Shown: positions 28,625 through 37,349, counted from the stretch's first letter. The stretch is DNA of 64,000 nt from Ignavibacteria bacterium (GCA_016707005.1 JADJIQ010000005.1:1012001-1076000), one strand, 5' to 3'. A program made the numbers and translations. The notes: generated by a model from the sequence alone, not told the origin.

Positions 28625-29152
28625 TGTCAAGCAATTCATCCATTGCTCTACCTGCTGTGGTCGTGTAAAACGCAGAACAGTGAGGTGGCAGTACCGATTC
28701 TGTGATAACTCATTGGTAAACTCTCTTCTTCGTTTCCAGTGCGTTGCGACAACCCAGTGGATCAAAGATTCCTTCGACCACACCTTGAGATGCATTCCTG
28801 CCTTCTCCACGTTTCCAGCGAAAAGAACTTCCTTTCGTATGATCCTTCGCACTGTCCTTCGCAGCATCCTTGTAAACACGACGATGAATGAAAAGTCGAG
28901 CCAGATAACGGTGTCTGCTGCAGACCACACGATGTCTCGAACTTGCTTGTAGTTACCGGCAACGATCCATTGCTCGCTTGCAGTGGCCGCAAGTACTCGC
29001 GATCGGAATACCTCGTCGGGAGCTTCTACCCAATCAGGTTCCCAATGGAGATCGTCGAGATCTATGCATTGCGTATGTACACGTGTGGCCAGGCGTTGAG
29101 CAAGCGTTGACTTGCCGGCACACGATGTACCGATAACAACAACGCGTTGCAC
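28616..29152 (-). CDS. Adenylate-kinase-like P-loop kinase
   Basis: A 178-residue P-loop NTPase. From a GTG at 29152 it begins VQRVVVIGTSCAGKSTLAQR, with Walker A GTSCAGKST directly at the N-terminus, followed by IDLDDLHWEPDW and a TASEQWIVAGNY segment as in the FlaR/topology-modulation and adenylate-kinase-like small kinases. The GTG shares its last base with the stop of the upstream gene (TAGTG), strong evidence for this start; the frame to 29326 runs through that gene. The C-terminal half is rich in Arg and Trp. The nucleotide or other substrate is unknown. Confidence 0.8.
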   Translation of the reverse strand: MQRVVVIGTSCAGKSTLAQRLATRVHTQCIDLDDLHWEPDWVEAPDEVFRSRVLAATASEQWIVAGNYKQVRDIVWSAADTVIWLDFSFIVVFTRMLRRTVRRIIRKEVLFAGNVEKAGMHLKVWSKESLIHWVVATHWKRRREFTNELSQNRYCHLTVLRFTRPQQVEQWMNCLTRH

Positions 29153-30276
29153 TAGTCCAAACCCAACATCCGGCTGAACGAGAAGTCTGCCGGCAGTACA
29201 ATGAATGAGATCACCATCCATGCGAGTTGGATGATGAGGATGCGCTGGGCGAGGTCCGGACGTTTCGACTTGAGCGTGTGCCAGATCATCATCAAGGCAA
29301 CGAATGCTGCAGTGACAATGATCCACACAACGGCTACACCGCCGTAGCCAAGAGTTGATGAACCGTAGATGGACGAGATAACGGACTGCATGGAGCCGTA
29401 GACAAAGAGGAGGTGGCCCACGTACATGAAGAGCGACTCGTTGCCGATGGTCTGGAGCATGGTGCCGAGTTTACTTGTACGCATTCGCTGTTCCTGCGTA
29501 AAGAGCAGCCCAAGCAACATGAGCGTTCCGCTGATACGGAAGAGATGGAGTCCGGGAGAGGTGCGCCACCACGTATCATCCCATGGCATGGCCGGACCAA
29601 TGTTCTTGGACAGGAAGATCACAAATGGTCCGATGAGGCCAACCCAGAACATCCACCGCGCTATCCGCCCCTTATCGTTGGACTGCATGAAGAGTCCGGT
29701 GATGAAGGCCCCGGCAAAGAGGTAGCTCGACCACGGAAGTAGTGGAAAGGGGCTTTCTTTTGGCCATACACCAGTGGCCCACGTGCAACACATGATTGTG
29801 AGAGCAAGAACTCCGTATACCCATGTGGTTCTGCGGAGATCGCCGATAACAAGGTAGACTGTTAGTGCTGCCAACGAGCTGAACACAATGGTCTGCAAAA
29901 CATCTATCTGTAACCACGGAAGAAGCTCGTCTGCCGAGGCGATCAACAATCTGTCCAGAGAGTAGAAGGGGGCGTGCAGGGAGTAGGCCCACACAAGGAT
30001 GTAGCCGAGCCGACGCAGGTATACAAAGAGGTCGGACCCAAACGTTCGGTAGGCTTCGCCCTTACGCGAAAGGGCTATCCAGAGTCCGGCCCCGGCACAG
30101 AAGATGAACGTAGGTGCCACAAAGCCGTTGGAGATGTTCAGCACGTCGAAGAACCAGCCGATTCGTAGCGAAGGATCAAGCACGACATTTGTCACGTGAA
30201 CCTGGATCATCCAGATCACGGCAAGCCCCCTTACAACGTCGAGAAATGCGAACCGTTCACCCTTGGCTTTGGCCAT
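29152..30276 (-). CDS. DUF1624/acyltransferase-3-like multi-span membrane protein
   Basis: A 374-residue membrane protein from ATG 30276, preceded by AGGAG at good spacing. It begins MAKAKGERFAFLDVVRGLAV; FLDVVRGLAVIWMIQVH is the opening helix shared by heparan-alpha-glucosaminide N-acetyltransferase-like (DUF1624) and acyltransferase-3 proteins, which move acyl groups across the inner membrane onto glycans. About ten hydrophobic helices follow. A frame extending to 30639 adds non-membrane sequence that overlaps the ppx promoter and start, so it is rejected. Its stop overlaps the kinase GTG by 1 bp. Confidence 0.75.
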   Translation of the reverse strand: MAKAKGERFAFLDVVRGLAVIWMIQVHVTNVVLDPSLRIGWFFDVLNISNGFVAPTFIFCAGAGLWIALSRKGEAYRTFGSDLFVYLRRLGYILVWAYSLHAPFYSLDRLLIASADELLPWLQIDVLQTIVFSSLAALTVYLVIGDLRRTTWVYGVLALTIMCCTWATGVWPKESPFPLLPWSSYLFAGAFITGLFMQSNDKGRIARWMFWVGLIGPFVIFLSKNIGPAMPWDDTWWRTSPGLHLFRISGTLMLLGLLFTQEQRMRTSKLGTMLQTIGNESLFMYVGHLLFVYGSMQSVISSIYGSSTLGYGGVAVVWIIVTAAFVALMMIWHTLKSKRPDLAQRILIIQLAWMVISFIVLPADFSFSRMLGLD

Positions 30277-30278
30277 CA

Positions 30279-30395
30279 CTATCTCCTGCGGGGGCCACGC
30301 CCGGAAAGTCTGCGCAGAAATCCAACGGCCAGACCGGAGAAGACTATGAAGCCCACAACCACGAGTCCGATAATGATAAAGTACCGTTGGAACAT
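30279..30395 (-). CDS. Possible 38-aa single-span membrane peptide
   Basis: An ATG at 30395 opens MFQRYFIIIGLVVVGFIVFS followed by GLAVGFLRRLSGRGPRRR and a TAG 2 bp before the acyltransferase ATG. It is one hydrophobic helix plus an Arg-rich tail, so a C-in membrane peptide by the positive-inside rule. The ribosome site of the next gene (AGGAG) lies within its last codons, suggesting coupling. No homology is known to me; it could be a chance ORF in the leader. Confidence 0.4.
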   Translation of the reverse strand: MFQRYFIIIGLVVVGFIVFSGLAVGFLRRLSGRGPRRR

Positions 30396-30413
30396 GGGCG
30401 AAGATACACTTGG

Positions 30414-30421
30414 TATCTTTG
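30414..30421 (+). promoter_or_regulatory. Candidate promoter box for ppx
   Basis: TATCTTTG, an exact TAnnTTTG match, 18 bp before the GTG at 30440. GGAGG (30427-30431) follows and would fall at or close to the transcript start. No -33 TTG at normal spacing. Confidence 0.4.
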
Positions 30422-30439
30422 AATACGGAGGACGCAAAC

Positions 30440-32002
30440 GTGGACGAACAATCATCGGCACCAAGTCTCATTGCATCGATCGATGTAGGAACAAACTCGT
30501 TCCACATGGTCATTGCCAGCGTTAGCACTCGCGGCGTGCTGCGGATCCATGCTCGCAATAAGGAAATGGTCAGGCTTGGGTCTTCTGCGGGCGACATGAA
30601 ACGCCTCGCTCCCGATGCGATGGACAGGGGCGTAGCCACAATGAAACGTTTCGCCGCCGAAGCACTTCAACATGGCGTGCATATCCGTGCCGTTGCTACC
30701 AGTGCCGTTCGCGAAGCTCTTAACAAGGATGAGTTTGTTCGCAGAGTGATCGATGCAACCGGTGTTGAGATCGAAGTGATCCCGGGCATCGAAGAGGGCA
30801 GACTTATCTACGTTGGTGCACTCCACGCCCTGCCGATCCTTGCCAAGCGCACGTTTGTGATCGATATCGGAGGGGGCTCCACAGAAACCGTTATCGGATA
30901 TCAAGGCGAAGCTGCATTCGTAGACAGTGCAAAGCTTGGTCACATCCGCATGACGAAGCGATTCTTCCCGGATCCAACGATCACAGACTCTCAGGTAGAG
31001 GCCTGTCGCAAAGCAATTCGCGGAGAATGGGCGGCCGTCTTCCAATCACTGATCGCCTATGGATTTGAACACGCTGTTGGCTGTTCGGGCACGGTGATGG
31101 CGATCGCTGCGATGTCTCTTGCACGCTCCAACAAACGTCTGCCGGAATCTTTGAATGCGATGCGGATCGACCGCAAGGACATCCTTGATGTTGTGGACTC
31201 CATTGTGCAGGCGCGTACGCAGGAGGCTCGACTCTCTCTTCCGGGGATGGATCCCAAGCGCGCTGATGTGATCACCGGCGGCGCACTGATCTTGGAGCAG
31301 GCCATCATCGGATTGAACATTCAAGAACTCACGATCTCCGGCTATGCCTTGCGAGAGGGGATCGTCTTTGATACGGTTCAAAAACAACGCGATATCGATG
31401 AGTATCATCACCTCTCGCATCTTCGGTACCAGAGTGTTGATCATCTCTGTGATCTCTATCGTGTTCGACGCAGACATGCAGAACATGTGAAGAATCTGTG
31501 TCTTCGACTCTTCGATGACCTTCATGCTCTGCACAGATTTGGTGACAGAGAACGCGAGCTTTTGGAAGCCGCTGCATTGTTGCATGATGTTGGATATCAC
31601 ATCGCTGCCGATCAGCATCACAAGCACAGCGAATACATCATTCGCAACAGCGCCATGCCGGGATTCACCAACGACGAAGCAGAGATCATTGCCAACATCG
31701 CACGGTATCATCGAAAGAGTCACCCCAAGAAGAAACATCCATCCTTTATAGCTCTCAGTGCCGACGAGCAGCGTCTCGTACGTGTTCTCTCTGCCATCCT
31801 CCGGATTGGGGAAGGACTGGACAGACGGCAGCAGCAGGTAGTTCAGACCATCCGCGTGAACATCTCCTCCGGCATGCTGGACATCTACCTGGTGGCCCCT
31901 ACAAGCGTCCCCGATATCGAGCTCTGGGGGGCCGAGCGGCGCAAGGAGTTGATGGAGGAAACCTTCGGTCGGAAGGTGCGACTCCTGGTCCACGCCCACT
32001 AA
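30440..32002 (+). CDS. Exopolyphosphatase / guanosine pentaphosphate phosphohydrolase
   Basis: A 520-residue Ppx/GppA family protein that hydrolyses polyphosphate or pppGpp. I use GTG 30440, preceded by GGAGG with 8-nt spacing, giving MDEQSSAPSLIASIDVGTNS. Actin-like phosphate-binding motifs IDVGTNSFHMVIASVS and VIDIGGGSTETVIG are visible, as is the EEGRLIYVGA segment. From about residue 310 an HD-type C-terminal domain follows (LEAAALLHDVGYHIA, then HHKHSEYII). The longer frame from TTG 30410 starts inside the promoter box. Ppx and GppA cannot be told apart by eye. htrA follows 48 bp later. Confidence 0.9.
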   Translation: MDEQSSAPSLIASIDVGTNSFHMVIASVSTRGVLRIHARNKEMVRLGSSAGDMKRLAPDAMDRGVATMKRFAAEALQHGVHIRAVATSAVREALNKDEFVRRVIDATGVEIEVIPGIEEGRLIYVGALHALPILAKRTFVIDIGGGSTETVIGYQGEAAFVDSAKLGHIRMTKRFFPDPTITDSQVEACRKAIRGEWAAVFQSLIAYGFEHAVGCSGTVMAIAAMSLARSNKRLPESLNAMRIDRKDILDVVDSIVQARTQEARLSLPGMDPKRADVITGGALILEQAIIGLNIQELTISGYALREGIVFDTVQKQRDIDEYHHLSHLRYQSVDHLCDLYRVRRRHAEHVKNLCLRLFDDLHALHRFGDRERELLEAAALLHDVGYHIAADQHHKHSEYIIRNSAMPGFTNDEAEIIANIARYHRKSHPKKKHPSFIALSADEQRLVRVLSAILRIGEGLDRRQQQVVQTIRVNISSGMLDIYLVAPTSVPDIELWGAERRKELMEETFGRKVRLLVHAH

Positions 32003-32050
32003 ACGGAAAATTTGTTCGTCCCACTTCGCCTGAATCATTGCGGAGTATCT

Positions 32051-33604
32051 ATGTCCAAACGTTCTCTTCTGACAGCCGTGGCCCTCATCGGTGTGGGCAT
32101 TGTCTTCGGCGTAGTCCTCATGACCTCTTTTGGCGGAAACGCCATTGAAAACCTTTTTGCCGGCGGATCGGAGCTGGGAGCTGGTCAGCCCCCTACCCCT
32201 GCCTCTGCGGCGGTGAAGGCCCTTAACGATCAGTTCGTTGCTGTCTCGAGTGCCGTAACGCAGTCTGTTGTCTCGATCGCAGTAAAGACCGAGCGCAAGG
32301 CTCCGTCGTCCATGCCAAACGACTTCTTCCGATTCTTCGGTCCCGATGGTGGAGGGGGCGACGAGGAGTTTCAACTCCCTGATGGCGGCGAAGCCAACGG
32401 TTCGGGTGTTATCATCTCCCGAGACGGCTATGTGGTGACCAACAACCACGTGGTAGAAGAAGCGAAAGAAGGGGGCATTGTGGTCACCACAAACGACCAA
32501 AAGGAGCACAAGGCTCGCTTGGTTGGACGCGACCCGCTCACGGACCTTGCAGTGCTGAAGATCGAAGGCACCTTCATGCCGGCTCACTTTGCCCAACGCG
32601 CAGATATCCGTATCGGCGAGTGGGTAGTAGCCGTGGGTAACCCACTGGGTCTGAAGTCAACCGTTACAACAGGTATCGTCTCTGCCATGGGCAGGGGTAT
32701 CGGCATCGTTGGTACCGACGAACGCACCTTTGAACGCAATCGTTATGCCGTTGAGAATTTCATTCAAACGGATGCAGCGATCAATCCGGGGAACTCCGGT
32801 GGCGGACTCTTCAATCTCAACGGCAGTCTTGTCGGCATCAACACGGCCATCGCCTCGCGTACCGGTGTAAATGCCGGCTATGGGTTTGCGATCCCGATCG
32901 ACATGGTGAAGAGTGTTGCACTCGATCTGATCGACGATGGAAAGATCCAGCGCGGGTACATCGGCGTAGAGATCACCAGTGTGGACGAGGCATCGGCAAA
33001 GGCCGTTGGACTCTCAAAGGTAAGCGGTGTAAATGTCAACAAGGTCGTGAAAGGCGGAGCCGCTGAATCTTCCGGACTCGAAGTAGGGGACGTGATCCTT
33101 GACGTAGACGGACAGCCGGTGAAGACATCGAATGATCTGCAGAACGAGATCGTATTGCGCAGAGCAGGAGATAAGGTTACGCTGAAGATCTGGCGTGATG
33201 GACGCGAGATCTCGAAGTCTGTAACGCTACGTTCGCTCGATAGTGACCGTGATGTTGCGACGAGCGACAGTAAAGCCGGAGAAGCCACCACAAAGGCTGC
33301 AGATGAGCCCGTGAATTTCAAGGGGCTTGGCTTTACGGCAAACTCTCTCACAGACGAGCAGACCAGTTCCTTCGGGACAAAACAAGGTGTGTTCATTTCC
33401 AAGGTGGATCGCGGTGGTGCAGTGGCCCGACGTGGACTTCGTCCCGGCACAGTGATCCTCAAAGCCGATGGAAAAGAAGTGAATTCTCCGTCGCAGCTTC
33501 AACGGATCCTCTCAGCGAAGAAAGCCGGAGACGGCGTGCTCCTCGTGGTGAAAGAATCCGACGGAACGAAACAGGCTATCACTGTTGAAGTTCCTGAGTC
33601 GTGA
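32051..33604 (+). CDS. HtrA/DegP-type periplasmic serine protease, two PDZ domains
   Basis: A 517-residue envelope quality-control protease and chaperone. ATG 32051 follows CGGAG. An N-terminal hydrophobic segment (LLTAVALIGVGIVFGVVLM) is a signal or anchor. The trypsin-like domain shows all three catalytic residues: His in VVTNNHVVE, Asp in DPLTDLAVLKIEG, Ser in NPGNSGGGLFNLNG. Two PDZ domains follow (about residues 310-400, beginning IQRGYIGVEI, and about 430-515). Length and layout match the Do family. It probably shares a transcript with ppx. Confidence 0.95.
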   Translation: MSKRSLLTAVALIGVGIVFGVVLMTSFGGNAIENLFAGGSELGAGQPPTPASAAVKALNDQFVAVSSAVTQSVVSIAVKTERKAPSSMPNDFFRFFGPDGGGGDEEFQLPDGGEANGSGVIISRDGYVVTNNHVVEEAKEGGIVVTTNDQKEHKARLVGRDPLTDLAVLKIEGTFMPAHFAQRADIRIGEWVVAVGNPLGLKSTVTTGIVSAMGRGIGIVGTDERTFERNRYAVENFIQTDAAINPGNSGGGLFNLNGSLVGINTAIASRTGVNAGYGFAIPIDMVKSVALDLIDDGKIQRGYIGVEITSVDEASAKAVGLSKVSGVNVNKVVKGGAAESSGLEVGDVILDVDGQPVKTSNDLQNEIVLRRAGDKVTLKIWRDGREISKSVTLRSLDSDRDVATSDSKAGEATTKAADEPVNFKGLGFTANSLTDEQTSSFGTKQGVFISKVDRGGAVARRGLRPGTVILKADGKEVNSPSQLQRILSAKKAGDGVLLVVKESDGTKQAITVEVPES

Positions 33605-33613
33605 TCAACGACG

Positions 33614-33621
33614 TATCTTTC
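33614..33621 (+). promoter_or_regulatory. Candidate promoter box before the barrel gene
   Basis: TATCTTTC, one mismatch from TAnnTTTG, ending 4 bp before the ATG at 33626. If used, the mRNA would be leaderless. It may instead be coincidence within the htrA operon. Confidence 0.25.
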
Positions 33622-33625
33622 TGAC

Positions 33626-34369
33626 ATGAAGAAGTTCCTCAAGTTCCTTAGCGTCGTCGCCACGATCATCGTGGCGACGACGTTCTCTGTTTCGGCACAG
33701 TGGTTCGTTGGCCCTGCCTTTACCTACTCGATAAGCACCGGATTGGGAGAAGACGTAACTGCGTATGGTGCACCTACACGGTTCAACCTTGGCGTGCGCG
33801 CAAACAAGGCGCTCGCAAGCACAAGCGAGCTCTACCTTGGTCTGAATTACCGTGTGGAGAACGGCGGATTCATGTCCGCCTTTGTTGCAACACCGGCTAT
33901 GCGTGTTGGCAAGCTCGACGTGGTTGAACCCGATCCCGGCGCACCGAAGGTGACGTCGACCATCAACACAAGTGCCATCGAGTTGGATTTTGGAATTTCC
34001 TTCAAGATCACTGATCTCGACACGAGCGGGTCGAGGTTGATGTTGAACGTTGGTGCCCTCGTTGACAACATCTTCTCTGCCGATCAGACTGATGACTACT
34101 CCGCCATCCCTGCCAACGAACTTGGAGAACGGCCCAAGACTGTGAGCGCAGAGTACGCATCACAGTTCGGCTTTGGAGCGCAGCTCGGTGTAAGTCTCAT
34201 CCTGCCTGTTGGAGATGGTCGTGCCATCTTCGACGTTGGCTACATGGTCCGTCAGCCAACAGAGTTTGACATCCCGAACGCCACCTCCACCACAGCATCG
34301 ACGCAGGATGTTGGTTGGTTGATCGGCCGAGGATTTCGCCTCGGCCTTGCGTACCAATTCGGCTTCTAG
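33626..34369 (+). CDS. Outer-membrane beta-barrel protein, unknown function
   Basis: A 247-residue protein with a signal peptide (residues 1-24, ending FSVSAQ) and a strand-turn-strand pattern of an 8-strand-type barrel (FVGPAFTYSISTG, ELYLGLNYRVENGG), ending in GFRLGLAYQFGF, a typical aromatic C-terminal beta signal for BAM. Its signal-peptide codons contain a 31-bp inverted repeat (33652-33682). It follows htrA by 21 bp and converges with kup (4-bp overlap). Confidence 0.75.
   Translation: MKKFLKFLSVVATIIVATTFSVSAQWFVGPAFTYSISTGLGEDVTAYGAPTRFNLGVRANKALASTSELYLGLNYRVENGGFMSAFVATPAMRVGKLDVVEPDPGAPKVTSTINTSAIELDFGISFKITDLDTSGSRLMLNVGALVDNIFSADQTDDYSAIPANELGERPKTVSAEYASQFGFGAQLGVSLILPVGDGRAIFDVGYMVRQPTEFDIPNATSTTASTQDVGWLIGRGFRLGLAYQFGF
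33652..33682. repeat. Perfect 15-bp inverted repeat in coding sequence
   Basis: Arms CGTCGTCGCCACGAT (33652-33666) and its exact reverse complement (33668-33682) around a single base at 33667, inside the signal-peptide codons of the barrel gene (SVVATIIVATTF). It could form a strong hairpin about 26 nt after the start codon. Confidence 0.9.
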
Positions 34370-36267
34370 ATAGCCACGTGTGATCCCACCTCAAGCGTAC
34401 GCTTGACGGGGATACCAAAGTATCGAGCAGGTGTTCGAGAGTTGCGATGAAGGAAGACGAAGATCTCCTTTCTCCAACGCGCCATGCCTTCACTGTCCTT
34501 CACGGTCAGTGTTTCGTGACCAAGCACGAAGATCGCATCCGTGATATCTACCGGAATGTCGTACTCCGGCAGGTACATCAGGTCATGCATCAGATCGAGC
34601 TGATCCATGAATCCATAGGACAGCACCACTTGATACACGCCCTTCTCCATCGGCTTCACTTCGATCCGTTGTGAGAATGGTACACGCGATGCCGTCTTGA
34701 CATTCACCGAGAGAAGAACGATGGTCTCATGTCGGACGCGGTTATACATCAGATTGCTGATCAGAGCAGGGGGCGCAATACCAACGTATCCGCTCATGTA
34801 GAGAGCCGTACCCGGAACATCTTCGTAACGATCGATCTCTTCGTGGATGATATCGAAGATCGGTTTGTTGCGTTTTTCGATCACGTGACGAAGGATCTCT
34901 CGTCCCTTGTGCCAAGTGATCATCACCAGAAACGTAGCTGCAGCCATTGCCACAGGAACGTACCCTCCGTCGAGGAACTTCAACATGTTGGCAAGGAGGA
35001 AAGAAGCGTCGACGATGAGAAACACAGAGGTGACAGCAAAGGCCGGAGCAAATCCCCAGTTGAAGAGCCGTCGCATGGCGAACCATGCAAGGATGGTAGT
35101 AATGACCATCGTAGACGTAACGGCGATACCGTAGGCAGCCGCAAGAGCGCCTGAGCTTCGGAAGGCGATCACTAACACTACGCAGCTGATGAACAGCACC
35201 CAGTTCACCGTTGGCATATAGATCTGTCCGCGTTCATCGCTCGACGTATGCATCACCTTCAATCGTGGCAGGTAACCGAGCTGCAAGGCTTGCCACGTAA
35301 GCGAATACGCGCCCGAGATCACGGCCTGCGAAGCAATGATGGTTGCGATGGTAGAGACAAGCACCAAAGGCAGCACGCCCCACGATGGAACCATGTGGAA
35401 GAACGGGTTGCTCACTGTTGAGGCAACATCGCCTTCGCGGAGGAGGAGAGCCCCTTGACCAAAATATTGGAGGATGAGTCCGGGATAGGCAACATAGAAC
35501 CAGCCACGAGTGATCGGCGTACGTCCGAAGTGCCCCATGTCTGCGTAGAGTGCTTCGCCACCCGTCACTACAAGGAAGACACTACCCAGAACCACAAAGG
35601 CACCAAAGCCATGATCCATAAAGAACTGCACACCATAGACGGGGTTGATGGCGTTGAACACGTCCGGTGTTTGCATGGCACTGATCACACCAAGGGCACC
35701 AAGGAGTGCGAACCAGCCAACCATGAATGGACCGAAGATTCGACCAACGCCGCCCGTGCCATACTTCTGGATGCCAAAGAGGACAAGGAGCAGAACGATA
35801 GTGATCGGAATGATCCACGGGTGGAGTCCGGGTGCAGCTACCTCAAGACCCTCCACCGCAGAGAGAACGGAGATCGCCGGAGTGATGATGCCATCACCAT
35901 AGAGCAGGGCCGCGCCAAAGATCCCCATGGCGAAGATGGCGCCCATTTTTGCGAACGATCCTTTTCGTTCACTTACTAATTCCATGAGAGCTAAGATGCC
36001 CCCTTCGCCCTTGTTATCGAACCGGGTGATGATCAACAGATACTTCACGCAGATGATGAGCGTGAGTGCCCAGAAGATCAGCGAGAGAATGCCAAGAACC
36101 TCAGGTCGCCCGGGCGTGAGGTGATAGTGCGGCGAGAAACATTCTTTGAGGGAGTAGAGGGGGCTGGTGCCGATGTCTCCATAGACAACACCGATAGCAC
36201 CAACTGTGAGGGCAAGCATCCGTGCACGTGTTGGTGTGCCTTGCTCGCCCGACGTATGGTGGTCCAT
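34366..36267 (-). CDS. kup: Potassium uptake protein Kup
   Basis: A 633-residue K+/H+ symporter of the Kup/HAK/KT family in the inner membrane. The N-terminus has the family signature GAIGVVYGDIGTSPLYSLKE, followed by about twelve transmembrane helices (for example GGEALYADMGHFGRTPI and YFGQGALLL) and a cytoplasmic C-terminal domain of about 170 residues. Length is normal. ATG 36267 is used. It lies 57 bp downstream of hicA and converges with the barrel gene by 4 bp. No c-di-AMP riboswitch or other leader is seen in that short gap. Confidence 0.96.
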   Translation of the reverse strand: MDHHTSGEQGTPTRARMLALTVGAIGVVYGDIGTSPLYSLKECFSPHYHLTPGRPEVLGILSLIFWALTLIICVKYLLIITRFDNKGEGGILALMELVSERKGSFAKMGAIFAMGIFGAALLYGDGIITPAISVLSAVEGLEVAAPGLHPWIIPITIVLLLVLFGIQKYGTGGVGRIFGPFMVGWFALLGALGVISAMQTPDVFNAINPVYGVQFFMDHGFGAFVVLGSVFLVVTGGEALYADMGHFGRTPITRGWFYVAYPGLILQYFGQGALLLREGDVASTVSNPFFHMVPSWGVLPLVLVSTIATIIASQAVISGAYSLTWQALQLGYLPRLKVMHTSSDERGQIYMPTVNWVLFISCVVLVIAFRSSGALAAAYGIAVTSTMVITTILAWFAMRRLFNWGFAPAFAVTSVFLIVDASFLLANMLKFLDGGYVPVAMAAATFLVMITWHKGREILRHVIEKRNKPIFDIIHEEIDRYEDVPGTALYMSGYVGIAPPALISNLMYNRVRHETIVLLSVNVKTASRVPFSQRIEVKPMEKGVYQVVLSYGFMDQLDLMHDLMYLPEYDIPVDITDAIFVLGHETLTVKDSEGMARWRKEIFVFLHRNSRTPARYFGIPVKRTLEVGSHVAI

Positions 36268-36324
36268 TGTGGACCTTCATGTTCTGGAACAAAAACGCCC
36301 TGTCGGAAACAAGGCGCTTCAAAC

Positions 36325-36555
36325 TTACGGAGCTTTCGTGAAGGTCTCGCGCGGTAGGCCACTTTGTCGTATGATCGATCGCAGTGTACCCGTTGCCAGC
36401 TCTTTGTGGAGAGGGACGATCACTGTCACGGTGGTGTCATTCTGGAGGCTCTGAAGCACGGCATGGCTACCCTTATGTCTCACATAGACGAATCCGTGTG
36501 ATTGAAGGATAGCAACGACGTCAGTTCCAGAAAGGGGTGGAATTCTAGCCAACAA
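36325..36555 (-). CDS. hicA: HicA-type toxin (mRNA interferase)
   Basis: A 76-residue HicA-like double-stranded RNA-binding-fold toxin that cleaves mRNA during translation. It shows SGTDVVAILQSHGFVYVRHKGSHAVLQ, where the GSH histidine is the catalytic residue of the family. Two tandem TTG codons (36555 and 36552) are the only near starts and overlap the end of hicB, so the toxin has a weak start coupled to the antitoxin. The gene order is antitoxin first, the reverse of the commoner hicAB order. Confidence 0.85.
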   Translation of the reverse strand: MLARIPPLSGTDVVAILQSHGFVYVRHKGSHAVLQSLQNDTTVTVIVPLHKELATGTLRSIIRQSGLPRETFTKAP

Positions 36556-36769
36556 AGATCTCGAAGTGTTTCACGACCGGTACGTTCGAAAGTCTGCGTT
36601 GTACCTCGTCGTGGGAAGCAACATCAAGAAATAGGGTTACTGCCTCGCGAAGATTGACATCGGCCTCTTCGAGTGATACTCCCTGGCTCGCAATATCGAA
36701 CTCGAGGCATGTAGCGACCCAAACGTCGCCATCCCGTTCAATGATGCTGGTAAGCGGATATCTTGGCAT
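36545..36769 (-). CDS. hicB: HicB-type antitoxin
   Basis: A 74-residue antitoxin with the partial RNase-H fold of HicB: YPLTSIIERDGDVWVATCLE then IASQGVSLEEADVNLREAV. It binds and blocks HicA. It is short and lacks an obvious C-terminal DNA-binding module (RHH or HTH), so autoregulation would need another arrangement. A 15-bp inverted repeat lies just upstream (36777-36791). The stop overlaps the hicA start. Confidence 0.88.
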   Translation of the reverse strand: MPRYPLTSIIERDGDVWVATCLEFDIASQGVSLEEADVNLREAVTLFLDVASHDEVQRRLSNVPVVKHFEIFVG

Positions 36770-36776
36770 TTGAAAT

Positions 36777-36791
36777 CCATTCTAAGAATGG
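36777..36791. promoter_or_regulatory. Inverted repeat upstream of hicB, candidate operator
   Basis: CCATTCT (36777-36783) and AGAATGG (36785-36791) around one base, ending 7 bp before the hicB ATG. Toxin-antitoxin operons are commonly self-repressed at such sites. A weak TTGATC and TGTAAC pair lies further upstream on the minus strand. Confidence 0.5.
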
Positions 36792-36836
36792 TTTGTTACA
36801 GTCTTCGTGTATTCTGTGGATCAAAACGTGACGTTT

Positions 36837-37349
36837 CTAACTGACCCCGTAGCGTTCTCGTAGGATCCTGAGGTGATGTACGGTATGTCCTGCGATCGTC
36901 CAGATGATGGCGCGGGGAGTGATGGGTTTCCCGTTGGCGATGCCGATGCGCGAAACGTCTTCCTCGCTCAAGGAGGCAAACAGGCAAATGTTGGCATCCC
37001 GGAGATGGAACCACTCATCCATGATGCTCTTGAGGGGGCGTTTATCAAAGAGAGCATTTGCCACATAGGTGTTTTCGTCGAAGCCGGGAATGGGCTGTTC
37101 CTCGCCCCGTGCAATACACAATGCACGTGTGCCGAAGATCCGTTCGGCATCCAAAAGATGTCCGATGACCTCCTTGATGCTCCACTTTCCGTCTTCATAA
37201 CGGTACCGAGCGCGATCGTCATCCAGAACGGCAGCAAAAGCCGCCATTTCCTCACGCTGACCGTCCAGCGTGGACATTACATCGTCTTCTTCTACCTGAT
37301 CCACGTATTGCTCGTAATACGCAGGGAACTCGTGCGCAGCAGGTCGCAT
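36837..37349 (-). CDS. DinB-fold (DinB_2) metal-dependent hydrolase-like protein
   Basis: A 170-residue four-helix-bundle protein of the DinB/YfiT type. It shows WSIKEVIGHLLDAERIFGTRAL, with the histidine in GHLLDAE, and a C-terminal TIAGHTVHHLRILRERYG, giving the usual three-histidine metal site. Relatives include bacillithiol- or mycothiol-dependent S-transferases and damage-inducible proteins of unknown role; nothing here decides between them. ATG 37349 is preceded by GAGGAG. It is divergent from the acyl-CoA dehydrogenase, with tandem arrays filling the gap. Confidence 0.82.
   Translation of the reverse strand: MRPAAHEFPAYYEQYVDQVEEDDVMSTLDGQREEMAAFAAVLDDDRARYRYEDGKWSIKEVIGHLLDAERIFGTRALCIARGEEQPIPGFDENTYVANALFDKRPLKSIMDEWFHLRDANICLFASLSEEDVSRIGIANGKPITPRAIIWTIAGHTVHHLRILRERYGVS

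Noticed and set aside
31046..32596. 516-aa open frame on the minus strand across ppx and htrA
   Set aside because: It lies antisense to two well-supported enzymes with visible catalytic motifs, has no recognisable domain and a His/Arg/Ser-rich composition typical of a shadow frame.
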